Below are positions 15,922 through 26,000 of a stretch of DNA of 64,000 nucleotides, one piece after another; positions within the stretch are counted from its first letter, which is position 1; the number at the start of each line of letters is the position of its first letter. The notes under the pieces were generated by a model. It made no database searches. It was not told where the DNA came from and saw only the letters and a program-made list of their open reading frames with translations. Origin of the DNA: Scandinavium lactucae (GTDB lineage Bacteria; Pseudomonadota; Gammaproteobacteria; Enterobacterales; Enterobacteriaceae); contig NZ_JAWXRD010000003.1 of assembly GCF_033843265.1 (NCBI RefSeq), positions 1-64,000 of the forward strand, read 5' to 3'. A program made the position numbers and the translations under genes.

Positions 15922-16017
15922 GAAATGTCCGATACGTTTATCCACCAAATGTCCGATGAAGGGTCAAAAGAAATGTCTGAAAATGAACTCCGGACAATGT
16001 CAGATTCAATGCCTGGT
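15922..16017 (+). repeat. Four 24-nt units with phased ATGTC at the bcsR 5' end
   Basis: Units start at 15922, 15946, 15970 and 15994. Each has ATGTC(C/T/A)GA at the same offset, placing in-frame ATGs at 15925, 15949, 15973 and 15997. The reading is Met-Ser-Asp, Met-Ser-Asp, Met-Ser-Glu, Met-Ser-Asp every eight residues. The rest of each unit has diverged. Only the third ATG has a good ribosome site (AAGGG about 10 nt upstream). Confidence 0.7.
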
Positions 16018-16161
16018 TACACCTTCCAAAATGATTTTTTGGCTTTAAGTCGGGCATTTTCATTGCCTGAAATAGATTATACCGATATTTCCCAACGCGA
16101 GCATCTTGCCGCCGCCTTGAAGCGCTGGCCATTGCTGGCTGAGTTTGCGGAACAAAAATAA
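15973..16161 (+). CDS. bcsR: Cellulose biosynthesis protein BcsR
   Basis: 62 residues from ATG 15973, the same length as E. coli BcsR; the C-terminal half YTDISQREHLAAALKRWPLL is almost invariant in the family. The frame is open to ATG 15916 (81 residues), but that start lacks a ribosome site, while 15973 has AAGGG at suitable distance. BcsR partners BcsQ in a regulatory subcomplex that also binds BcsE and is required for cellulose secretion. First gene of the bcsRQABZC operon, 10 bp before bcsQ. The repeated ATGTC units upstream may influence start selection. Confidence 0.92.
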   Translation: MSENELRTMSDSMPGYTFQNDFLALSRAFSLPEIDYTDISQREHLAAALKRWPLLAEFAEQK

Positions 16162-16171
16162 GGAAGCCTGA

Positions 16172-16924
16172 ATGGCCATTTTGGGATTACAGGGCCTGCG
16201 AGGCGGCACCGGAACCACGTCGCTGACCGCCGCATTGGGTTGGGCGTTGCAGATGCTGGGCGAGACCGTTCTGATTATTGATGCCTGCCCGGATAATATG
16301 CTGCGCTACTTTTTCAATGACGACATTGCTCATCGTGACGGCTGGGCGCGTGCGCTGCTTGACGGGCAGGACTGGCGAGATGCCGGGATGCGCTACACCA
16401 CTCAGCTCGATTTTCTGCCGTTTGGCCAGCTTTCTGTTACGGAACGGTTAAATGTTAACGTTTTGACGCCGGTTCTGAATCAGGCCGTTGAGATTGCCAA
16501 AACGCTGCACCAGCAGAGGCCACGTCGCTGGATCCTGATTGATTTACCGCACGATGTTGCACCGTGGATGCAGCCGTTAATCGAAGCCTGTCATCACATG
16601 CTGACCATCGTCAATCCGGATGCCAATGCGCATATCCGTCTGCATCAACAAATTCTGCCCAAACATAGCCATATTCTGATTAACGATTTACGTATCGGCA
16701 GCCATGTCCAGGATGACATTTACCGCATCTGGCTGCAAAGCCAGCCGCGCATGTTGCCGGTGGTCATCCATCGCGATGAATCTATCGCCGAGTGCCTGGC
16801 CGCTAAGCAGCCGCTGGGGGAATATCGCGGTGATTCTCTGGCGGCAGAAGAAGTGATTACCCTCGCCAACTGGTGTGTGATGCATTACGCCGGGATGCAC
16901 GCGCCCGTGGAGCAGTCGCCATGA
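16172..16924 (+). CDS. bcsQ: MinD/ParA-like ATPase BcsQ
   Basis: A 250-residue SIMIBI ATPase with deviant Walker A LRGGTGTTSL, switch DACPDN and a C-terminal half highly similar to E. coli BcsQ (HILINDLRIGS, IHRDESIAECLAAKQPLGEY). It pairs with BcsR to organise the secretion complex at the pole. The gene is intact with no internal stop, unlike E. coli K-12 where a nonsense codon silences cellulose; cellulose production is therefore plausible here. It ends in an ATGA overlap with bcsA. Confidence 0.96.
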   Translation: MAILGLQGLRGGTGTTSLTAALGWALQMLGETVLIIDACPDNMLRYFFNDDIAHRDGWARALLDGQDWRDAGMRYTTQLDFLPFGQLSVTERLNVNVLTPVLNQAVEIAKTLHQQRPRRWILIDLPHDVAPWMQPLIEACHHMLTIVNPDANAHIRLHQQILPKHSHILINDLRIGSHVQDDIYRIWLQSQPRMLPVVIHRDESIAECLAAKQPLGEYRGDSLAAEEVITLANWCVMHYAGMHAPVEQSP

Positions 16925-19539
16925 TACGCCTTACCGCCCTTTTGCTGGCACCAGAAGCAGGGGCCCGTCTGCGCGCGCGTTATCTTGATTATCGTCATCA
17001 CAACGCATCCTGGCTCGGGGCGACCCTGGGTTGTTTATGGGTGGCGCTGGCGTGGTTATTGATCCCCTTAGAACACCCGCGTTGGCAGCAGATCCGCGCC
17101 AACCACCACGGCTATTACCCTCATATCGACGCCCATCGCCCGCGCCCACTCGACCCGGTGCGCTATCTGCTGCAAAGCCTGTGGCTGGTGGCGACCCGCC
17201 CGATGGGCGAGCGCAAGAATGTCGACTGGAAAGGGCTGAAGGCGCTAACCGGTGCGCGCGGGCGTTACCATCAATGGATGGAAGATTTGCCCGAGCGGAT
17301 GAGTAAGAAAACCGAGCACATAAACCATAAAAAGGAGCTGGCCCACGTCAGCCCGAAACTGCGCAAACTGATCCTCGGGGTGGTGGTTGGTTGCTCGTTG
17401 CTGCTGGCGCTGGTGTGTGTGACACAGCCGTTTAACCCGCTGTCACAGTTTATTTTCCTGCTGCTGTTGTGGGGCGTGGCCTTACTGGTGCGCCGGATGC
17501 CGGGGCGTTTCTCGGCACTCATGCTGGTGGTGCTGTCGCTGACGGTTTCCTGCCGCTATATCTGGTGGCGCTATACCTCGACGTTGAACTGGGACGACCC
17601 GGTCAGCCTGGTGTGCGGCCTGACGCTGCTGTTTGCCGAAACCTACGCCTGGATAGTGCTGGTGCTGGGGTATTTCCAGGTCATCTGGCCGCTCAACCGT
17701 CAGCCGGTGCCGCTGCCGAAAGACATGGCGCTGTGGCCGTCGGTCGATATCTTTATCCCGACCTACAATGAAGACCTCAACGTGGTAAAAAACACCGTCT
17801 ATGCCTCGTTGGGGATTGACTGGCCGAAGGACAAACTTAAAATTTGGATCCTTGATGATGGCGGTCGCGAGGAGTTTCGTCAGTTCGCCAAAGACGTGAA
17901 CGTGGAGTATGTGGCGCGTACCACGCATGAACATGCCAAAGCGGGCAATATCAATAATGCCCTGAAGCTGGCGAAAGGCGAGCTGGTTTCTATTTTCGAC
18001 TGCGACCACGTGCCGACGCGTTCCTTCCTGCAAATGACCGTCGGCTGGTTCCTGAAAGATAAGAAACTTGGCGTGATGCAGACCCCGCACCACTTTTTCT
18101 CACCCGATCCGTTCGAGCGTAACCTCGGGCGTTTCCGTAAAACGCCGAACGAAGGCACGCTGTTCTACGGTCTGGTGCAGGACGGGAACGACATGTGGGA
18201 TGCGACGTTCTTCTGCGGTTCCTGCGCCGTTATCCGCCGTGGCCCGCTGGATGAGGTCGGCGGCATTGCGGTTGAAACGGTCACCGAAGATGCGCACACT
18301 TCGCTGCGCTTACACCGTCGCGGCTACACCTCGGCCTACATGCGTATCCCGCAGGCGGCTGGTCTGGCAACCGAAAGCCTGTCGGCGCACATTGGGCAGC
18401 GTATTCGTTGGGCGCGCGGAATGGTGCAAATCTTCCGTATGGATAACCCGCTGTTCGGCAAAGGGCTGAAATGGTCCCAGCGCATCTGCTATGCCAACGC
18501 CATGCTGCACTTTCTGTCCGGCGTACCGCGTCTGATCTTCCTCACCGCGCCGCTGGCGTTCCTGCTGCTGCATGCCTATATCATCTACGCTCCGGCGCTG
18601 ATGATTGCCCTGTTCGTGCTGCCGCACATGATCCACGCCAGCTTGACCAACTCCAAAATTCAGGGCAAATATCGCCACTCGTTCTGGAGTGAAATTTACG
18701 AAACGGTGCTGGCCTGGTATATCGCCCCGCCCACCATCGTGGCGTTGATTAACCCGAAAATCGGCACCTTTAACGTGACGGCGAAGGGCGGTCTGGTGAA
18801 AGAGGAGTACGTCGACTGGGTCATTTCCCGGCCCTATCTGTATCTGGTTATTCTCAACCTGGTCGGCATTGCCGTGGGTATCTGGCGGCACTTTACCGGC
18901 CCGGAAAATGAAATTTTGACCGTATGGGTCAGTATCGTGTGGGTGTTCTACAACCTGATTATTCTCGGCGGCGCGGTGGCGGTGTCGGTGGAAAGTAAGC
19001 AGGTGCGTCGCTCCCACCGTGTTGAAATGAAAATGCCTGCGGCGATTGCCCGGGAAGATGGACACCTGTTCTCCTGTACGTTACAGGACTTCTCCGACGG
19101 CGGCGTGGGCCTGCAAATCAACGGTCAGGCGCAGGTGCTGGAAGGGCAAAACGTTAGCTTGTTGCTCAAACGCGGTCAGCAGGAGTATGCCTTCCCGATG
19201 CAGGTCACCCGCGTGATGGGCAGCGAAGTCGGCCTGAAACTATTGCCGATGTCGACCCGTCAGCATATCGATTTTGTTCAGTGTACCTTTGCCCGCGCCG
19301 ATACCTGGGCGCTGTGGCAGGACAGCTATCCGGAAGACAAACCGCTGGAGAGTATGCTGGACATTTTAAAACTGGGGTTCCGTGGCTATCGCCATCTGGC
19401 GGAATTCGCGCCGCCTTCGGTGAAATTTATCTTCCGATCGCTTCTGGCTCTGGTTGCCTGGGTTGTCTCTTTCATACCGCGCCGCCCGGAGCGCAACGCG
19501 GGAACGACACTGCCTGAACCGGCTATGGCTCAACAATGA
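16921..19539 (+). CDS. bcsA: Cellulose synthase catalytic subunit BcsA
   Basis: 872 residues from ATG 16921, coupled to bcsQ by ATGA. It has N-terminal membrane helices, then a family-2 glycosyltransferase domain with D (LDDGGREEF), DxD (IFDCDHV), TED (VTEDAHTS) and QxxRW (GQRIRWARG). More membrane helices and a C-terminal PilZ domain follow, with RxxxR (RRSHR) and DFSDGGVG, which binds c-di-GMP. It polymerises UDP-glucose into beta-1,4-glucan and threads it through its own channel. All catalytic and c-di-GMP motifs are intact, so PdeK and PdeH elsewhere in the window could tune it. Confidence 0.98.
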   Translation: MIRLTALLLAPEAGARLRARYLDYRHHNASWLGATLGCLWVALAWLLIPLEHPRWQQIRANHHGYYPHIDAHRPRPLDPVRYLLQSLWLVATRPMGERKNVDWKGLKALTGARGRYHQWMEDLPERMSKKTEHINHKKELAHVSPKLRKLILGVVVGCSLLLALVCVTQPFNPLSQFIFLLLLWGVALLVRRMPGRFSALMLVVLSLTVSCRYIWWRYTSTLNWDDPVSLVCGLTLLFAETYAWIVLVLGYFQVIWPLNRQPVPLPKDMALWPSVDIFIPTYNEDLNVVKNTVYASLGIDWPKDKLKIWILDDGGREEFRQFAKDVNVEYVARTTHEHAKAGNINNALKLAKGELVSIFDCDHVPTRSFLQMTVGWFLKDKKLGVMQTPHHFFSPDPFERNLGRFRKTPNEGTLFYGLVQDGNDMWDATFFCGSCAVIRRGPLDEVGGIAVETVTEDAHTSLRLHRRGYTSAYMRIPQAAGLATESLSAHIGQRIRWARGMVQIFRMDNPLFGKGLKWSQRICYANAMLHFLSGVPRLIFLTAPLAFLLLHAYIIYAPALMIALFVLPHMIHASLTNSKIQGKYRHSFWSEIYETVLAWYIAPPTIVALINPKIGTFNVTAKGGLVKEEYVDWVISRPYLYLVILNLVGIAVGIWRHFTGPENEILTVWVSIVWVFYNLIILGGAVAVSVESKQVRRSHRVEMKMPAAIAREDGHLFSCTLQDFSDGGVGLQINGQAQVLEGQNVSLLLKRGQQEYAFPMQVTRVMGSEVGLKLLPMSTRQHIDFVQCTFARADTWALWQDSYPEDKPLESMLDILKLGFRGYRHLAEFAPPSVKFIFRSLLALVAWVVSFIPRRPERNAGTTLPEPAMAQQ

Positions 19540-19549
19540 TGACTATACG

Positions 19550-21928
19550 ATGAAAAGAAAACTTTCCTGGATGTGCGCAGCGGCAGTGGGCATGAGTGCT
19601 TTTGTCCCATTGACTACCTATTCCGAAACGACGGCAGCCGATGCTGCGCCTGCCACCGCGGCAGACGCAGACGCCACGACTGCGACGCCGGTTCCGGCTA
19701 CCGCCACGCCGGGGATGGTCAGCCCAACGGTGACTGACCCGGCAGCGGTCGACGCTAATGCGGCGGCAACCCCTGCGGTAGTTGAAAATTCGCCGACTCG
19801 CGACGTGAAGCTCAGCTTTGCCCAAATCGCGCCCGCACCGGGCAGCATGGTGCTGAAAGGCGCTAACCCAACCGGGTCAGTGCAGTTCGGCACCCGCAGT
19901 GACGAAGTGGTCTCCAAAGCGGTACTGAATCTGGTGTATACCCCATCGCCCGCGCTGCTGCCGGTGCAGTCGCAGCTGAAGGTGTATCTCAACGATGAGC
20001 TGATGGGTGTGCTGCCGGTCACCAAAGAACAGCTGGGCAAAAAAGTGATGGCTCAGGTCCCGGTCGATCCGCTGTTCATCACCGATTTGAACAACGTGCG
20101 TCTGGAGTTTGTCGGCCACTACCGCGACGTGTGTGAAAATACCGCCAGCACCACGCTGTGGCTGGATGTGGCGCGTAATACCTCGCTGGACATGACGCTC
20201 GAGCAGCTGAATGTCAAAAACGATCTGTCGCACTTCCCGGTGCCGTTCTTTGATTCCCGTGATAATCGTCCGTTGAATCTGCCGATCGTCTTTGCGGGTA
20301 CGCCGGATATTAACCAGCAGAAAGCGGCGGCGATTATTGCCTCATGGTTTGGCTCACGCGCGGGCTGGCGGGGGCAGACCTTCCCGGTGCTGTATAACCA
20401 GGTGCCGGACCGCAATGCCATCGTCTTCGCCACCAACGATAAACGCCCGGACTTCCTGCGTGACTATCCGCTGGTGAAGGCCCCGACGATCAGCATGATC
20501 GACAACCCGAATGATCCGTACAACAAGCTGCTGGTGGTGTTCGGTCGGGATGACAAAGACTTGTTGCAGGCCGCAAACGGCATCGCCGCAGGCAACATCC
20601 TGTTCCGGGGCGACAGCGTCACCGTCGATGACATTAAATCGCTGCTCAAGCGCAAGCCTTACGATGCCCCGAACTGGGTGAATACCGAGCGTGCAGTCAC
20701 CTTCGGCGAGCTGAAATCCTACGACCAGCAGTTGCAGTCCACCGGGCTGGAACCGGCGTCGATTAACCTGTCGCTGAACCTGCCGCCGGATTTATATCTG
20801 CTGCGCAGCAACGGCATCGATATGGATCTGAAGTATCGCTATACCCAGCCCGCTATCAAAGACAGCTCGCGGATGGATATCAATCTTAACAACCAGTTTC
20901 TGCAATCCTATAGCCTGAACAGCAGCCAGGACACGCACAGCCTGCTGATGCGTCTGCCGATTGTTCAGGGACTGATTGACGGAAAAAACGAAGTGTCGAT
21001 CCCGGCACTGCGTTTAGGGGCGGTGAACCAGCTGCGGTTCGACTTCCAGTACACCAACCCGATGCCGGGCGGTACGATTGAAAACTGCATCACCTTCCAG
21101 CCTATCAAGAACAATGTGGTGATTGGGGACGATTCAACCATCGACTTCTCCAACTACTATCACTTCCTGGCGATGCCGGATCTGCGCGCGTTTGCTAATG
21201 CGGGCTTCCCGTTCAGCCGTATGGCTGATCTCTCCGACACGCTGATTGTGATGCCGAAAAATCCAACGGCTGACCAGGTCAGCACCCTGCTGGACAGCGT
21301 GGCGACCATCGGGAGTCAGGTGGGCCTGACCGGCGCGAACCTGAAGCTGACCGACGAACCGGGCGAGATGCAGAAGCAGGATGCAGACATCCTGCTGATC
21401 GGTTCCATTCCTGACAAGCTGAAAGACGACCAGCATATCGAGCTGCTGGTGAACGCCACCCAAAGCTGGGTGAAAACCCCGGTGCGGCACAATGCCTTGT
21501 CCTCTGTGACGCTCGATAACTATGAACGTCAACCGATGTCGCAGACTACCGTGAGCTCCAAAGGCCCGATGGCAGCGATCATTGGCTTCCAGTCTCCGTA
21601 CCACGATCAGCGCAGCGTCATTGCGCTGATGGCCGACAGCCCGCGCGGTTCCGAGCTGCTCAATCAGGCGCTAAACGACAGCGGCAAACGGGCGGCGATG
21701 TTTGGTTCGGTGTCGGTTATCCGTGAGTCTGGTGTGAACAGCATGCGCGTGGGCGACGTGTATTACGTCGGCCACCTGCCGTGGTACGAACGCGTGTGGT
21801 TCGCCCTCTCCAACCACCCGATTCTGTTATCGATCCTGGCCGCGCTGAGCGTGGTTCTGCTGGCGTGGGTGCTGTGGCGTCTGCTGCGCATCATTAGCCG
21901 CCGCCGTCTTGATCCGGATGATGAGTAA
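19550..21928 (+). CDS. bcsB: Cellulose synthase periplasmic subunit BcsB
   Basis: 792 residues from ATG 19550, ten bases after bcsA; the longer open frame upstream overlaps bcsA and is not used. A signal peptide (KRKLSWMCAAAVGMSAF) is followed by a ~50-residue Ala/Thr/Pro-rich linker longer than in E. coli (whole protein 779). Then come the paired carbohydrate-binding and flavodoxin-like domains (GSMVLKGANPTGSVQFG; DFSNYYHFLAMPDLRAFANA) and a C-terminal membrane anchor. BcsB guides the glucan through the periplasm and its anchor completes the BcsA channel. Confidence 0.97.
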   Translation: MKRKLSWMCAAAVGMSAFVPLTTYSETTAADAAPATAADADATTATPVPATATPGMVSPTVTDPAAVDANAAATPAVVENSPTRDVKLSFAQIAPAPGSMVLKGANPTGSVQFGTRSDEVVSKAVLNLVYTPSPALLPVQSQLKVYLNDELMGVLPVTKEQLGKKVMAQVPVDPLFITDLNNVRLEFVGHYRDVCENTASTTLWLDVARNTSLDMTLEQLNVKNDLSHFPVPFFDSRDNRPLNLPIVFAGTPDINQQKAAAIIASWFGSRAGWRGQTFPVLYNQVPDRNAIVFATNDKRPDFLRDYPLVKAPTISMIDNPNDPYNKLLVVFGRDDKDLLQAANGIAAGNILFRGDSVTVDDIKSLLKRKPYDAPNWVNTERAVTFGELKSYDQQLQSTGLEPASINLSLNLPPDLYLLRSNGIDMDLKYRYTQPAIKDSSRMDINLNNQFLQSYSLNSSQDTHSLLMRLPIVQGLIDGKNEVSIPALRLGAVNQLRFDFQYTNPMPGGTIENCITFQPIKNNVVIGDDSTIDFSNYYHFLAMPDLRAFANAGFPFSRMADLSDTLIVMPKNPTADQVSTLLDSVATIGSQVGLTGANLKLTDEPGEMQKQDADILLIGSIPDKLKDDQHIELLVNATQSWVKTPVRHNALSSVTLDNYERQPMSQTTVSSKGPMAAIIGFQSPYHDQRSVIALMADSPRGSELLNQALNDSGKRAAMFGSVSVIRESGVNSMRVGDVYYVGHLPWYERVWFALSNHPILLSILAALSVVLLAWVLWRLLRIISRRRLDPDDE

Positions 21929-21931
21929 ACG

Positions 21932-23041
21932 ATGATGAAAGGTGTACGCCAGGGCTGCCTGGCGCTACTCACGCTGGTGACGTTGCAGGCCTCAGCCGCC
22001 TGCGACTGGCCCGCGTGGCAGCAGTTTAAGCAAGACTATATCAGCGACGGCGGGCGCGTCATTGACCCGAGCGACGCGCGCAAAATTACCACCTCTGAAG
22101 GGCAGAGCTATGCGATGTTCTTCGCCTTAGCGGCCAATGACCGCGCGGCGTTTGCCTCACTGTTCGACTGGACGCAGAACAACCTGGCGCAAGGCGATAT
22201 CAAAGCCCATCTGCCGGGCTGGCTGTGGGGTAAAAAAGAGGACAATAGCTGGAGCGTGCTCGACAGCAACTCCGCGTCCGATGGCGACGTGTGGATTGCG
22301 TGGTCGCTGTTGGAAGCCGGGCGCTTGTGGAAGATGCCAGCGTACAGCGAAGCCGGTAAAGCGCTGTTGTCGCGAATTGCCAGTGAAGAAGTGGTGAAAG
22401 TCCCGGGCCTGGGCTCGATGCTGCTGCCGGGTAAAGTGGGTTTTGTCGATGATGCGGGCTGGCGTTTCAACCCAAGCTATCTTCCGCCGCAGTTGGCGAA
22501 CTATTTTGTGCGCTACGGCGCGCCGTGGAACGCCATCCAGGCGACCAACCTGCGGCTGCTGCTGGAAACCGCGCCGAAAGGCTACTCGCCAAACTGGGTG
22601 CGTTTTGACAAGAAAAAGGGCTGGCAGCTCAAGCAGGATAAATCGCTGCTCGGCAGCTATGACGCGATCCGCGTCTATCTGTGGACCGGGATGCTGAACG
22701 ACGCGGATCCGCAAAAAGAGCGACTGCTGGCGAAGTTCAAACCGATGGCAACCCAAACAGCAAAGACGGGCTTACCGCCAGAAAAAATCGATATCGCCAC
22801 CGGGAAGGTGGAAGGTAACGGGCCAGTGGGCTTCTCCGCGTCGCTGCTGCCGTTCCTGCAAAATCGCGATGCTCAGGCGGTACAACGCCAGCGCGTCGCT
22901 GATAATTTCCCCGGCAATGACGCCTATTTCAGCTATGTTTTGACCCTGTTCGGACAAGGATGGGATCAACATCGTTTTCGTTTCACCGCCCGCGGTGAAC
23001 TTTTACCTGACTGGGGCCAGGAATGCGTAAGTTCTCACTAA
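21932..23041 (+). CDS. bcsZ: Periplasmic endoglucanase BcsZ (GH8)
   Basis: A 369-residue family-8 glycosidase with signal peptide ending ASA before ACDWPAW. The catalytic acid lies in TTSEGQSYAMFFAL and the base region in LLGSYDAIRVYLW. It trims cellulose in the periplasm, affecting fibre quality. It overlaps bcsC by 19 bp, and the downstream ribosome site lies in its 3' codons. Start ATG ATG at 21932; either could serve. Confidence 0.97.
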   Translation: MMKGVRQGCLALLTLVTLQASAACDWPAWQQFKQDYISDGGRVIDPSDARKITTSEGQSYAMFFALAANDRAAFASLFDWTQNNLAQGDIKAHLPGWLWGKKEDNSWSVLDSNSASDGDVWIAWSLLEAGRLWKMPAYSEAGKALLSRIASEEVVKVPGLGSMLLPGKVGFVDDAGWRFNPSYLPPQLANYFVRYGAPWNAIQATNLRLLLETAPKGYSPNWVRFDKKKGWQLKQDKSLLGSYDAIRVYLWTGMLNDADPQKERLLAKFKPMATQTAKTGLPPEKIDIATGKVEGNGPVGFSASLLPFLQNRDAQAVQRQRVADNFPGNDAYFSYVLTLFGQGWDQHRFRFTARGELLPDWGQECVSSH

Positions 23042-26000
23042 GTTTACTCAGCCTCTCGCTCGGCATCGCGCTATCGCCTTTAGCCCATGCCGCGCCGACC
23101 TCTGCCCAAGAACAGCTCATGAGCCAGGTGCGCCTTGGGGAATCCGCGAAGCGTGAGGACCTGGTGCGTCAGTCGTTGTATCGTCTCGAATTGATCGCGC
23201 CTGACGATCCACAGGTCATTGCCGCCCGAATGCGTTATCTGCTGCGTCAGGGCGATGCCGCAGGCGCGCAGAAGCAGCTCGATCGCCTAAAAACCCTGGC
23301 CCCGGATTCCGAGGCCTATAAGTCTTCCCAAAGTGAACTGAAACTTTCCAGTGGCAAAGGCCGTCAGGCGTTGCAGGAAGCGCGTTTGCAGGTCACTACC
23401 GGGCATGTACAGGAAGGGATCGCCCAGTACGATCAGCTGTTTAACGGCACGCCGCCGGACGGTGACATGGCGGTGGAATACTGGACCGCGGTGGCGAGGC
23501 TGCCTGCCCGTCATAAAGAGGCGGTCAGCAAACTGCAAACCCTGAATGCGAAGTACCCGGGCAACGTCCAGTTGCAAACCACGCTGGCGAAAACGTTGTT
23601 TAGCGATAACCGCAGCGCGGAAGGCTATGCCGTGCTGGAGCAAATGGCGAAATCGAGCGCCGGGCGCAATACGGCAGCCGATATTTGGTATGACCAGGTG
23701 AAGAATAGCCCGGTCAACGACAGCAGCGTCAAAGCGCTTCAGCGTTTCCTGACCGTATTCACCACCGGCGATCTAGCCGATCAGGCGCGGACCCAGTTAG
23801 CGGAGCAGCAAACGCAGCTCGCCGATCCGACGTTCCGAGCCAAGGCCCAACAGGAGGCGAAAGCCGCCGCCGTGGCTGAAGCCCAGGCCAACCAACCGCA
23901 GACCTGGGAAATCGTCTGGCCGCTGATCCGTAAAGGCGATGCGGCGCTGAAAAGCCAAAATCTCGACCAGGCGCAGCGCTTTTATCAGCAGGCGCAGCGC
24001 ACGGATAACACCAACAGCTATGCGGTGCTGGGCCTCGGCGACGTGGCGATCGCCCGCAAAGATAACGCCTCGGCTGAACGCTATTACCAGCAGGCATTGC
24101 GTCTGGATCGCGACAACAGCAACGCGGTGCGCGGCCTGGCGAATATCTATCGCGCGCAGTCGCCTGAGAAGGCGACGGCCTTCATTGAAAGCCTGTCAGC
24201 CAGCCAGCGCAAAAGCATTGATGATATCGAACGTAGTCTGACTAACGATCGTCTGTCACAGCAGGCGCAAGCGCTGGAAAATCAGGGACGCTGGGCGCAG
24301 GCCGCTGAGGTTCAGCGGCGCAGGCTGGCGCTCGATCCCGACAGCGTATGGATCACCTATCGTCTGGCGCAGGATCTGTCCAGCGCCGGGCAGCGCAGCG
24401 AAGCCGATAGTTTGATGAACAACCTGGCGCGTCACAAATCGGGCGATCCAGAGCAGGTCTACGCCTACAGCCTGTATCTCTCCGGCAACGGCCAGGACGT
24501 GGCGGCGCTGTCGCACCTCAACGCCCTGCCGAAAAGCCAGTGGAGTGACAATATTCAAGAACTGGCCGATCGTTTGCAGTTCGATCAGATGATGCAGAAA
24601 GCCAATCTGCTGCGTGATAATGGCCATGAAGATCAGGCGATTGCGCTGCTGAAACAGCAGTCCCCGTCGACGCGAATTGATTTAACCCTCGCCGACTGGG
24701 CGCAACAGCGCGGCGACACCGACACGGCTATTACCGAATACCGCTCGGTACTGACGAAAGAGGCCAGTAACGAGGAGGCGCGCCTCGGTCTGGCGGAAGT
24801 GTATGCCGCGGCGGGCAACGATGCCGCCGCGCGTGAACAGCTGGCCTCGCTGAACTCACCTGCGGCGGGTGAAACGCGCTCGCTTAATACCCAGCGCCGG
24901 ATTGCGCTGGTGGATTACGGTCTGGGCGATACCGCGCAGGCGCAGCAGATTTTCAATACCCTTGTGCCGCAGGCAAAAGCGCAGCCCGCCTCGATGGACA
25001 CGGCGCTGGTCCTGCGGGATAACGCACGCTTCCAGGCGCAGACCGGCAATCCGCAGCAGGCGCTGGACGGTTATAAAGATGCGATGGTGGCGGCGGGTAT
25101 TACGCCGACCCGTCCACAGGATAACGACAGCTTCACCCGTCTGACGCGAAACGATGAGAAAGATGACTGGCTCAAGCGCGGGGTGCGCAGCGATGCAGCG
25201 GAGCTCTATCGTCAGCAGGATCTGAACGTCACTCTCGAGCATAACTACTGGGGCTCCAGCGGCACCGGCGGCTATTCCGACCTGAAAGCGCACACCACCA
25301 TGCTACAGGTGGATGCCCCGTTGGCGGACGGACGCATGTTCTTCCGCAGTGATTACGTCACCATGAACGCCGGGAGCTTCTCCACCGACAGCGATGGCGG
25401 TTACTCGCCGAACTGGGGCACCTGTGGCGAAATCACCTGTTACGGCGGGGATAAGAGCCAAAGCGACAGCGGGGCGAGCGTGGCGGTCGGCTGGCACAAC
25501 GACACCTGGAATTTTGACATCGGCACCACGCCGATGGGCTTTAACGTAGTGGATGTGGTCGGTGGCCTGAGCTACAGCAGTAGCATTGGCTCGCTGGGCT
25601 ACACGGTGGAAGGCCATCGTCGCCCGATTTCCAGCTCGCTACTGGCGTTTGGCGGACAGAAAGACACCAATACCGGCACCACATGGGGCGGCGTTCGCGC
25701 CGACGGGGGCGGGGTCAGCCTGAGCTATGACAAAGGTGAAGCCAATGGCGTCTGGGCCTCGCTGAGCGCCGACTCGCTGACCGGTAAGAACGTGGAAGAT
25801 AACTGGCGCGCCCGTTGGATGGCCGGGTATTACTACAAACTGGTGAACGAAAATGACCGCCGGGTGACCGTCGGCCTGAATAATATGCTCTGGCATTACG
25901 ACAAAGACCTCAGCGGCTATAGCCTCGGCCAGGGTGGCTACTACAGTCCGCAGCAGTATGTGTCGTTTGCGGTGCCGGTGAACTGGCGTCAGCGTACGGA

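Noticed and set aside
15922..16017. The bcsR 24-nt units considered as a CRISPR-like array
   Set aside because: Units are contiguous with no spacers, share only a short core and are in frame with bcsR.
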